64,000 nucleotides of DNA, from assembly GCF_963678635.1 (NCBI RefSeq), contig NC_087068.1, forward strand, positions 45,923,013-45,987,012, read 5' to 3'. The position numbers and the translations under genes are program-made. Numbering within the stretch: position 1 is the stretch's first letter; each line of letters opens with the position of its first letter. Of the stretch, positions 45,571 to 54,594 are shown piece after piece. The notes beneath the pieces were generated by a model. It did not search any database, had not been told where the DNA came from, and worked only from the letters and a program-made list of their open reading frames with translations. This DNA comes from Symsagittifera roscoffensis. Taxonomy: Eukaryota > Xenacoelomorpha > Acoela > Convolutidae.

Positions 45571-48185
45571 CGTGGGCTAAAAAAATGATTATTTTGAGAC
45601 TGAAAAGCGGTGGTATGGGGTTGTTCAATAATTTGTTCATAAGTATTATCATCTTGTGACTGGTGTGTCATTATATGTTGGATGGGACTTTGTGATGTGG
45701 TGAGTCGAAAATTTGGATTATGTGTGATGGCTAAATTTCGAAAATTTCGTGGGACTAGGGATAGTGGATGGTTATTTGGTAGGGGTGGTAATTGTGGTGC
45801 CGTTGGCGTTATGTCTACATTGTTATGTTCTTCGTCGTATGTATTTTGTCGTGTTGCTATTTTTGTGTTATATTCTTTTATTTGTGCGTCTAAAAGAATT
45901 TTGTTTATAGATGTAGAAAAGATTCCAAAAAATCCTGCAAAGAGTATGCGTGCTACGCTTGCTTGTCTGTTTACTTGTGTGTGTATAGCACATGTGTTGT
46001 AGATTCCTTTTAAAAGTGAGAAAAGAAATCCAATAAAGTTAAACATTGCGTATAAAATAGTCAATTTTTCTAAGATGTAGTAGGGCCATCCTAGAAAATC
46101 GAGGATCTCATTTTTGAGTGTAACAAAGCTAAAAATGTTAATTGGTGATATATCTTGGGGACGGTATTTTTCACCGTTTAGATATATATAATCTTTAATG
46201 TCTTTAAAATATCCGCTATAGTCTTGCGTGTAGATATCGGCAAATCCTGCGGTTTCTGCAAGTTTGCGTAAATTTTGGTCTATTGATTGTCTTTGTATAG
46301 TGTCCATTTGTGTTAATAATTCTTGGAATTGTTGTGTTCTAATGTGATGTTGAATATCTGATTTTGAATAGATTCCTATTGATTGTAAGTCTATATTTGG
46401 GTTTCGAGCAATAGCGCGAATGCTTTCTGGTGAAAATTTTTTGAGTGATTGCATTAATGTGGGATATGTAGTGAGAAGATAATATATATTTTCATCAGGG
46501 TTTAGTTGTACTACATTGTGGCTGTTTTCTGATCCACATGGGACTGCGGTATCCCAGAAATAGGTTCTTCGTGAAAGTGTATCCACGAAATGTACTTTAT
46601 TCTTATAAAAGATAGGGATTCTTTTATAACATCGTTTATCTTCAAAAACGTATAGTGGTGATACTTTTTTAGTACAAGTATAAAACCATAAGATGTTTCC
46701 TTCATAGTCTAAAAAATTTGATCTATTTCCAGATAATAAGTATCCTGCATAGGGTATTTTTAATACTGCTAGTGCAAGTGATTGTAATATTTGTGTTCGT
46801 TCTAATTCGCATAGTTGGTGTAGTGTTTCTAATTCGGAGAGTGACATTTCTTGAAAAATTCGGCTAATTGTATAATCTAGTTTCATATCTAAATGAATAT
46901 CATAGTGGATATTACCGAAATATGTAGTATTCATTAGTGATAATTCTTGTAAGCGTGTGCTTCTGGTGTCATGGGGTTTTAGATGTCCACCAGGTTGTCC
47001 GTTGCTTTTTTCAAAATTAACTGGTATATAGGATGTTCCTTCGTTTGGAGGATGACCTGTGGCATATGGGTCGATTTTTACTTTTCCAGTGGTCATGTCG
47101 AATCCTTTTTCGTATTCAACTAATATTTCAGAGTATTGTGTTCTGTGAAGTGGATTCCTGTATTTACATGCAAGTTCTGTTTCTTGATATATTTGAAAAC
47201 GTGTCAATTTATTTTCTATATTGTCTATGTTTCTAAAATTAGAACTTAGTTTTCGTGATGGATGGACTTGTTCATATGGAATTGATTGTATAAAATATTT
47301 TTCGTGAAATTTTATCATACGAGCGTGTATTTTTGCTACTTGAAATGTTGTACATGTATCTTCGGGGAACCGAACAATTGTTGCTTGTGTTCTCGTTGTA
47401 GGGTCGCAATAACCTTGATCATTTTTACAAGGTAATCGGATTCCTTGATAGATCATTGTATTATCTGATAAATCTCGTGTTAGTTGTATTTTTTCGAGTT
47501 GTATTTTCCAATCAAAAAACATTATTTCTTGGTATCCTTTATTTTTTGTGTCTGCTTTGCAGTTTGATGGGTCATTTATACCAATGTGTGGTATCCAATG
47601 TTTATCGTGTAGGTCATAGGTTAATCGTCCGTGTGCGCCGTTATACGGGTATTTTTCGTCTAGTTTTATATGTCCTTGGTGTCTTTCAAGTTGTGATTGA
47701 TGTACAGAGTCTGGAAAAACTTGAAAATTAACTAACTTTCTTTGGGAGTTTTTATTTCGTGTGATGTTTAGTCTAAGTAATTCATTTTTACAATCGTCGG
47801 GATTGAGATGTAAAAGACGTTCTATATTACTTTGATAGAATGATTCATGGTCAAGTCGGTTTTTGTTTCCGTTCGAGACTTGTGAACAATGTACTTTCTT
47901 TTCGGAAAATGTTGCTGTGAATTTATAACCTGTAACTGTTGTTGCTCGGGCTTTTGAATAGAGTGTTGCTATTACATCTGTGGTTTCTATAGCTTGTGGT
48001 TCTGTTTCACATTGTGATACTTGATTTATTGCATATTTATGTAGTGTTTTTTGTTCATTTTCTTCACAATCGTAATGTGTTACTTATAAATCTTGTGGTC
48101 CTGTACGAGGGGAAGGGTTTATGTTTTGATTTGAGATTACTAGAAAAAGGAGTTGGAGAAAAATTAATAATTTTAGAATATACAT
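45567..48185 (-). pseudogene. env: Env-like membrane glycoprotein (copy B, one premature stop)
   Basis: The frame from ATG 48185 to TGA 45567 spans 872 codons, with a single TAA at 48084-48086 (codon 34). The downstream 651 codons from 47522 read unbroken. Features: an N-terminal hydrophobic signal segment (LLIFLQLLFLVI), a Cys-containing ectodomain (for example YCDPTTRTQATIV and DTCTTFQVAKIHARMIKF), several N-x-S/T sites, a WFYTCTKK and PCGSENSHNVVQL region, a helix-rich stretch, then a membrane anchor (LYAMFNFIGFLFSLLKG) and a second hydrophobic stretch (ARILFAGFFGIF). A Pro-rich, probably cytoplasmic tail follows. The start overlaps the Ser/Thr/Pro ORF by 13 nt and the end overlaps the last ORF by ATGA. 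Gypsy-group elements have captured envelope genes from several virus families; I cannot assign this one. A class III (chuvirus-type) glycoprotein is one candidate, without proof. Confidence 0.7.
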
Positions 48186-49360
48186 GTGTATGATAATCCT
48201 GAGTATGGATTATAAAATGTAATGTAGCCAATTGTGTTTTTGGTATATCTGTCGTATTTGTATATTACTTCAGTAGTTATAAACGGTGGTGGTAGTGATT
48301 GAGCTGTTATGTTAGGTGGATTTAATGGGTAGGGATGTTGGGTAATATTATTTAACTTAACTGTGATTTCAAACTTTAATTGTAAACTGTTTTGTTGGAG
48401 TATTTGAATATTGTGATCACGGATATCGTTGTGAATATCTTGGCGATATTGTAATCTATTAAGTGCCCAGTTATGAAGGCGGTTACTTTCTTGATGTTGT
48501 CCAAATAGTGGTGGAGGTGCTGTAAATGTATTCCAATCTAGTCTTAAAGGAATATTTATTGATGATTGTTCTCGATATCTGGCGTCGAGATTATTTGGAA
48601 AATTTAAGTTAAAAGGTGGTGGTGAAATCTTGCTTATTGATGGTGTTGATGGTAGTGATAATGTTTCTGGTAGTGATGAGGATGTTGTTGTATCCGTAGA
48701 AATATCTATGGGGTCATTGACTAAATTTGGTTCACCTTGTGTAAATGAATGTGTAGTCCAATATGGAAATCGTGATGTTTGGTTTGTAGGGTTGAAAGGA
48801 TTTTCACGTATTTGCTCAGATGTTGGTGTTGAACCTAAGTAATCTGATGGTAGGCTTGAGGTGCTACGTTGTGAAAGAAGCGTAGGGGTTTCTGGTAATA
48901 TACCAATGGGGTTTTCTGGAGTGTTTTGTGATGGGGATTGAGGTATATCAAAATGAACTCGGGGAGTTTGAAGATTTCTGTTTCGTCGAGGATGTATAAT
49001 TTGTCTATTTATTTCGACTGTATTTTGGTTTTGACTAGAATTTCTTATTCTACTTAGTTCTTGTGGTAGTGTTGGGTATAGGTTATATGTTGGTTCGCTT
49101 AAAGGTGCTTGTCGTTGAACTGGTTCTAGTGGTTCTGATAAACGAGCGTGTCGTTCTTCAAAAGTGTATGGATTGTCTTGAAAAGAAATTCGTGTAGATG
49201 TTTGAGGATTTTGAGTAATTGAAGATGGTGTTGGGTTATCTTGGGATGATGTCGGTGAAGACTGACTTTGTGACTGTTGGGTAGCAATTTTTGATGGTTT
49301 TTGAATTATTACTTTAGTGAGAAATTTTGTGTTTATTATAATATTCTTCCAAAAAAAGAA
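48173..49360 (-). CDS. Ser/Thr/Pro-rich ORF without a methionine codon (copy B)
   Basis: The frame is open for about 395 codons, from after a TAA at 49361-49363 to a stop at 48173-48175. It is Ser/Thr/Pro/Asn/Gln-rich, with repeated SLPETLSLPSTPSIS-type text and a more ordered C-terminus (NWALNRLQYRQDI, YNPYSGLSYTCIF). I find no ATG in it, in either copy. It overlaps the 62-aa ORF by about 47 nt in the +1 frame relative to that ORF. A CTTTTTTTGG run sits in the overlap, so a +1 frameshift fusion, splicing from an upstream exon, or non-AUG initiation are the options. It overlaps env by 13 nt. Function unknown. Confidence 0.6.
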   Translation of the reverse strand, partial: FFFWKNIIINTKFLTKVIIQKPSKIATQQSQSQSSPTSSQDNPTPSSITQNPQTSTRISFQDNPYTFEERHARLSEPLEPVQRQAPLSEPTYNLYPTLPQELSRIRNSSQNQNTVEINRQIIHPRRNRNLQTPRVHFDIPQSPSQNTPENPIGILPETPTLLSQRSTSSLPSDYLGSTPTSEQIRENPFNPTNQTSRFPYWTTHSFTQGEPNLVNDPIDISTDTTTSSSLPETLSLPSTPSISKISPPPFNLNFPNNLDARYREQSSINIPLRLDWNTFTAPPPLFGQHQESNRLHNWALNRLQYRQDIHNDIRDHNIQILQQNSLQLKFEITVKLNNITQHPYPLNPPNITAQSLPPPFITTEVIYKYDRYTKNTIGYITFYNPYSGLSYTCIF

Positions 49361-49502
49361 TTAGAAGGATTGTTGCTAGGGCAAATGTGAGGATTGCTTT
49401 CTTTATACATTTACAGATGGTCAAAATGAGGGATGATAAGAATGCTATGAAAATTACAAACAATAAAAAAATATCAGTTCTACTGAAAATTGTTCGTATC
49501 AT
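49314..49502 (-). CDS. 62-aa single-pass membrane protein of the LTR element
   Basis: MIRTIFSRTDIFLLFVIF is followed by a strong membrane segment to about residue 30. Then come a CKCIKK motif, a second hydrophobic stretch (ILTFALATILLILFL) and a charged tail EEYYNKHK. The start overlaps the stop of the 76-aa ORF as ATGA, conserved in copy A at 29799-29802. Its size and topology are viroporin-like, but that is only a resemblance. Confidence 0.6.
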   Translation of the reverse strand: MIRTIFSRTDIFLLFVIFIAFLSSLILTICKCIKKAILTFALATILLILFLEEYYNKHKISH

Positions 49503-49729
49503 TTAGACAAGTTATATGAATCGTACCTGTGGATATAATCAAGGGTTTTGGAAAGTTGGAGGAATAGTTCGAGTATGGTGTAGAAAATTAAAAAAATGTT
49601 ACAAAAAATGATTAGGATTATTAGAAAAGATTCAAGTATATCAAAAAGAAATATTATAAAGGTTTCGAATATTGTAAAAAAATGTTTAAGATTTATGAGT
49701 ATTTGAGTAACTGATTGAGAGAAGAGCAT
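49499..49729 (-). CDS. 76-aa hydrophobic protein of the LTR element
   Basis: MLFSQSVTQILINLKHFF is followed by nearly continuous Phe/Ile/Leu sequence (FIIFLFDILESFLIILIIF), consistent with one or two membrane spans, then a polar tail. A conserved homologue (with one stop) is present in copy A. It comes first in the 3' gene cluster, about 600 bp after pol. Function unknown. Confidence 0.55.
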   Translation of the reverse strand: MLFSQSVTQILINLKHFFTIFETFIIFLFDILESFLIILIIFCNIFLIFYTILELFLQLSKTLDYIHRYDSYNLSK

Positions 49730-50327
49730 TTAAGAAATGATCTCTTGGTCGAATATTTTTTGCTGTTTGAGGCGATTTTCTAGTGTGGTCGGATTATTTA
49801 TTAGTTTTTTGACAAGTGGGTTGAGTTTTGTAAAAAATTGTTGGGGGCAATTTTCATGGTGACTGGGAGGTCGTCTTTTTCTTTATTTTTGTTTGTCAAA
49901 TGATCCGGGGTATGGTGAGATTTTTATACTTTAGGCTAATTAAAATGTTCATTTTGTTACTTTAGGCTAAGTTAACAAATTTGCTTTGGGGGTATTCGTG
50001 GTCTGAGTTGGGGAAATATTGTTGATCTTTGGGTTATTAGATAAGGGAGGGGTACGGTATTATGGTGATATTTATTTTAGTTGTCAAGTTGGAGTGGTTT
50101 GCTTATTTTTGACCTGGAGGTCGTAAAGTTATAGTTATAGATGTGCCTAGAGTTCTATATGATTCGTCTAATTGGTCTTAGTTTGAGTTAGAGAAAGTGA
50201 CGGATTGGATGAATCCTATTGGTCTATTTTGAACTAGAATTATTACGTACTTGTCAGCATGTTATTTTGAAAAATGTAAATGAAAAATGTTTCGAAGGTT
50301 TCAAGATAGTGAAGTATAATGTTAAAA
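49730..50327 (-). other. Post-pol spacer of copy B
   Basis: Non-coding stretch between the pol stop and the 76-aa ORF. It matches a single arm of the copy A palindrome (28981-29530). It includes two TTTAGGCTAA-type motifs and runs of conserved text, so it may carry a splice acceptor or promoter for the 3' genes; none is clear. Confidence 0.6.
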
Positions 50328-53300
50328 TTACTTTTGAAATTCCACTTTCTTTAAAATTTTAGATTGGGGGATGAATATTTTATAGTTTTTACGTGGTTGA
50401 TTTCGGAGTCTTGTTGTTTTTCTATTTTCTGATTTGTCGATTTGTTCTTGGGGTATTATTTGTTCGGTCATTTTTCTATTTTTTCTTTGTTTTGGGGATT
50501 CTTTATGGTTTTGTGTATTGATTTTGGTGGCGATTGGTTTTGTGTTTTGATTTTCGGTGGGGTTATCATTTTGTTCTGTGTTTTTCAGATGTGGTTCATT
50601 TTGAATGATTTTTAATCCTGTGAAAGAATATAATTGAGTTAATTCGCGGAGTGCGTATTCTTTTGGGTAATAAGGTAATAGGTTGTTTCGATGTTGAACG
50701 ATTTCTTTTTTGTTTGAGTCGGTAATTTTATATGTGACATCAGTGGGTTTTGCAATTATTTGGTATGGTCCTTTTCGAAGGGGTTGTAATTTTTTAGAAA
50801 TTCCTTTTTGAGTATTAAAATTAGGTATTAAAACAAATGTTCCAATTTTTAATTCGGAGGCTGGTGTAAAACGTGAATTGATTTGTTCATTAATGTTTTG
50901 TCTTTGTAATAACTTTTTTGTTATTTTTTGATAAATTTCATTGTGTTTTTTATCTCTATTTAGAATCCATTCGGTGTGTGTACCGGAGGCTAGTTTAAGA
51001 ATTTGTGGGTGATGAAAATGATCTTCATCGTGTGTATGTAAAGGTAGGTTATAACAAATTGAGTCTTTATTTGGTTGACAATAACCTTGTGCGTTTTTAT
51101 GAGAATTTGCTGTAAACATTATTGGTTTGCGTGGCTTTTGGTTAAAAACCATTTCGTATGGTGACATTCCTAAAGTTGTCGTAATTTGTGAATTATATGC
51201 TAAGGGAAATAATTTTACATCTGCTGACCATTCGGTATATTTTGTATCATTTCCGTTGATGATACATCTAAGATATTCTTGTAATGAACGGTTCATACCT
51301 TCGACAAAGCCGTTTGTCCAAGGTGCATGAGATGTACGTGGTTTGTGTTTAATGTTATATAAATGACATAGTGTGATAATTTCATTATTTATGAATTCTG
51401 TACCGTTGTCTGTAACTAAAATTTCTGGTAGTCCGAATTTTGCTATCCAGTGTTCATAGAGTGTTGTGTAAGCGTAATAAGCGTTACAATGTGGTACTGG
51501 GTTAAGTGCTACATAATGTGTAAATGCGTCAACAATTACCATAATGTAGGAGTTTCCTTCTGATGAGGGTGAAATTGGTCCTTTAGTATCAAATGAGATA
51601 CGATGATTAAAGTACAAACTTTGTCCTTTAAAATCTTGTTTTTGTGCTATTTGTTTTTGATTTGGGTAAGGTTTATTTAGTTGACATACTATACAGTCAT
51701 TGCATAGTACTTTTATCCAAATTGGTGCATTTGGGAAATAAAAGTTTTGTATAAAATTTGAATATGTTTTTTCTGATCCAGAGTGTCCTTTAATATTTTG
51801 TGTATGTGAAATATTAAAAGCTATAAGAATCATACTTAAAGGGAGACATGGAACTGTAGATTCATTCAGGTTATACTCTAAAAGGTCTGTATTTTCGTTA
51901 ATGGTTGTGTTGTTAAATTTGCGAAAGTATCGGAGGAGTGTTTTGTTTCCTAGAATGGTTGAATCTGCTTTGATAGGTTTAGTTTTATATTTGTGCCATG
52001 ATTTCAGTTGTCGAATTACTGGGTCAAGGTTTTGATATTGTTTCAGTGTTGAAATTGTAATTGTTTCTGTTGGGGGGAGAAAAATGTTTTCGATTTCCAA
52101 TTTAGATAAAGGTATTGTATCAAGTGGGTCATGGAGGTCAAAAACTTGATTTATTGTGTATTTTGAATCATTTGTTTGTGGTCCTGATAAATTTATTTTA
52201 TCAGTTAAATCTTCTTTTTCATTTAGTGGAAAATGGTCTTTTTTAGGCGGGTGTTGTTTTGTTCGTTTTTGTTGGGTGTTATTTTTTATCCATTGAGAAT
52301 ATGGGATTGGTTTGAAAGTTGATGTTCCAAGTAAATCAACTTCATAATGATTATTTTGACAATCTAAATAAAGTGGGAAATGTTGTAAACTATTTATTTG
52401 TGATTGTTCAATATCAGTTTTTACTGCATATTTGCATTCCAATCGGGGTGATGTTTCGTTTTCTGCAAGGTAGAATTTTATGTTTTTGGGTATTTCAACT
52501 GTTGTTTTTCGTGTAAGTAATTCAGGTGGTGTATTTCGACTTAAGGTGTCTGGTAATGCAAGATTTTTTCCTGCAGTCCAAACTATATGTAAGTTTGGAA
52601 ATTTCATTAGAATTAGTTGAAATCTGTAAACTCGGTGGTTTGGGTTAGATTTTTGTGTAAAGAGAAAGATGATTGGTTTATGGTCTGTGAATAGAACTGT
52701 TGGATGTTTTGATCCAAGTATCAGAAATTCATATTCTGTCAGTGTATATATTATGGCTGTACATTCTCTCATTAGAGTTGAGAGTCGTAGCTCTGCTTGA
52801 GTGAATAATCGAGAATTTGCTGATATGAGGTTCATTTTATTTGTACCATTATGTGATTGTAATAGTGCTGCACCGATGCCAAAGTTCGAAGCATCGCACA
52901 TTGCATAAAATGGTTGATTTGAATCTGGAATTGTGTTTGAAATTTGTTCAGTTAAAAGTTTCTTTACTTGTTCAAATCGTGTTTGATGTTCTGTGTTCCA
53001 TTCAAAATTATTTTGTTGTCTAAGGATGTTATAAAATGGTCGTAGATATAATTGCATTTTATAAACATATTTACTTAAAAAGTTTAACATTCCAAGAAAT
53101 TCTTGGATTTTCTTTTTATTTGTTGGTGGTTGAAGTTTTTGAATAGCGTCAATGCGTGATTTCAATGGAGTGATTGTTTTTCTTTCTATATTATGTCCTA
53201 AGAATTTAACTCTTGTCAAAAAGAAGTGTGATTTATCGGGGGCGGCCTTCAGATTTTCGTTCTGAAGTATTTGGTGATATTTTTCTAAAACATTGAACAT

Positions 53301-53507
53301 CTCGTCTTTTGTTTGTGATTGCATAAAAACATCGTCTAAATAGGTGATTGCGTTTTTCTTGAGTATCAGTGGTCTAAAAATTTTGCTCATAAAAGCTGAA
53401 AATGCTGCTGGTCCTATGGATATTCCATAGAATAAGCGGTTGAATTCATATTGTTGGTTTCCGATAACAAATTGTGTTAAACGTCGTGATTGTTCATCTA
53501 GTGGCAT
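50328..53507 (-). CDS. pol: Copy B pol, second part: RT catalytic core, RNase H, integrase
   Basis: 1,059 codons in the open frame. The frame starts in the RT palm (PLDEQSRRLTQFV); the catalytic ITYLDDVFM is at residues 53-61, with a connection domain (IQEFLGMLNFLSKYV). RNase H follows (CDASNFGIGAALL, MRECTAIIYTLTE, FTDHKP). Integrase has the zinc finger (H...GHSG...C-x2-C), the D,D,E triad in FDTKG, VTDNGTEF and FVEGMNRSL, and the GPY/F module (RKGPYQIIAK). The C-terminal tail is Lys/Asn-rich. The apparent Met at 53507 is internal to RT, not a start; upstream, the frame is cut by a TAA at 53514-53516 that the sister duplicate (54724) does not have. As an enzyme it is probably not made from this copy because of the duplication. 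Confidence 0.9.
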   Translation of the reverse strand: MPLDEQSRRLTQFVIGNQQYEFNRLFYGISIGPAAFSAFMSKIFRPLILKKNAITYLDDVFMQSQTKDEMFNVLEKYHQILQNENLKAAPDKSHFFLTRVKFLGHNIERKTITPLKSRIDAIQKLQPPTNKKKIQEFLGMLNFLSKYVYKMQLYLRPFYNILRQQNNFEWNTEHQTRFEQVKKLLTEQISNTIPDSNQPFYAMCDASNFGIGAALLQSHNGTNKMNLISANSRLFTQAELRLSTLMRECTAIIYTLTEYEFLILGSKHPTVLFTDHKPIIFLFTQKSNPNHRVYRFQLILMKFPNLHIVWTAGKNLALPDTLSRNTPPELLTRKTTVEIPKNIKFYLAENETSPRLECKYAVKTDIEQSQINSLQHFPLYLDCQNNHYEVDLLGTSTFKPIPYSQWIKNNTQQKRTKQHPPKKDHFPLNEKEDLTDKINLSGPQTNDSKYTINQVFDLHDPLDTIPLSKLEIENIFLPPTETITISTLKQYQNLDPVIRQLKSWHKYKTKPIKADSTILGNKTLLRYFRKFNNTTINENTDLLEYNLNESTVPCLPLSMILIAFNISHTQNIKGHSGSEKTYSNFIQNFYFPNAPIWIKVLCNDCIVCQLNKPYPNQKQIAQKQDFKGQSLYFNHRISFDTKGPISPSSEGNSYIMVIVDAFTHYVALNPVPHCNAYYAYTTLYEHWIAKFGLPEILVTDNGTEFINNEIITLCHLYNIKHKPRTSHAPWTNGFVEGMNRSLQEYLRCIINGNDTKYTEWSADVKLFPLAYNSQITTTLGMSPYEMVFNQKPRKPIMFTANSHKNAQGYCQPNKDSICYNLPLHTHDEDHFHHPQILKLASGTHTEWILNRDKKHNEIYQKITKKLLQRQNINEQINSRFTPASELKIGTFVLIPNFNTQKGISKKLQPLRKGPYQIIAKPTDVTYKITDSNKKEIVQHRNNLLPYYPKEYALRELTQLYSFTGLKIIQNEPHLKNTEQNDNPTENQNTKPIATKINTQNHKESPKQRKNRKMTEQIIPQEQIDKSENRKTTRLRNQPRKNYKIFIPQSKILKKVEFQK

Positions 53508-54594
53508 TTGATTTTATGCACTATTCATATCGGCGGTTGTAAAGTATTTGCCGTTTATTTTTGTTAAAATAACTTGTATTGGTTCAATGGGCCAATTACA
53601 TTTTGATTCATCTATGAGTGAATTGAGGTATCTAGCGTCGAGAACGATTTTTAATGATTCTCCTTTAGCTAGAATGATAACGGGGTTGATAAATGTGTTG
53701 CCTTTTGGTTGTTCTTCTTTATTAACTGGTGATATAATGTTGTATTGTTCTAAAATATCGAGTAATCTGTTCACTTTATCATGTAAGTGAATTGGTACTT
53801 TACTTGCTCTCTGTTTTTTGAAAACTGCGTCTGGTTTTAACGGGAGATGTAGTGATGAACTGATTTTTCCAACATCGAATTTTGATGTTGCATAGACTGA
53901 TGAATATTTAATTAGCTGTTTGGCTAACTTTTCGAATTCGTCTTGTGTTATTTGTGAATGTTGGAAATTAAACATTGTTAAAAATTTTTGTTGGTCCTCT
54001 GTGTAGTTACTTATGTTGAATGTAGGTTTGAAATATGGAGTTTTTGTGAAATAATCCGTATTTCTGTTTTCGTTACTTATTATATTATTTATAGATAATT
54101 CTTCATTAAGAATTGTAGATTGGCAAATATCTAGTAATTGGAGTATATTATTTACGCGATAGGCTTTTTCGTGTATTGGTGATATTGTAGCGTTGGTTTC
54201 ACAATATCCTAAAAGTCCTAAAGGTAATGTTACTTGGTAAGGTGTGTTGTTATAGACATGTAAGGAAATGATATCTGAATTCGAATTTTTCAAATATTTT
54301 ATGGATGAGATTGTGATTTTGAAAAATTTGTGAATAGGTTTGAATTCAAAATCTGACATATAAAATTTTTGTTTGTTTTGTTCTTTATCATATTGGTGAA
54401 CTTGTTTGATTGAAAAATTATAGATATTTCCTGATAGTGGTTTTAGGTGTTTTCTTTGTTGGTTAAATATCGGGTAGAATTTTGAAAAGAATGGTGGTTG
54501 TTTATTTAATCTTTGAAAAAATGTTAAGGATGTTTCTTTTGTTTTTGTATATTTATCTTTGATTAATATTTTACTATTTAGTATGTTAATTGTT
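53385..54594. repeat. Tandem duplication in pol, unit 1 (1,210 bp)
   Basis: Matches 54595-55804 at a constant offset of 1,210. The only difference I found is T at 53514 versus G at 54724, which makes a stop here. The junction shares TTG/TTGCTC microhomology. 1,210 is not a multiple of three, so the duplication shifts the frame. Confidence 0.93.

Noticed and set aside
48630..48842. Plus-strand small ORFs over env, Ser/Thr/Pro and gag regions (for example 48630-48842, 55878-56249, 56904-57248)
   Set aside because: Antisense readings of the conserved coding frames.
53514..54359. Separate 281-codon gene in pol
   Set aside because: It is unit 1 of the tandem duplication, identical to part of the upstream pol frame.
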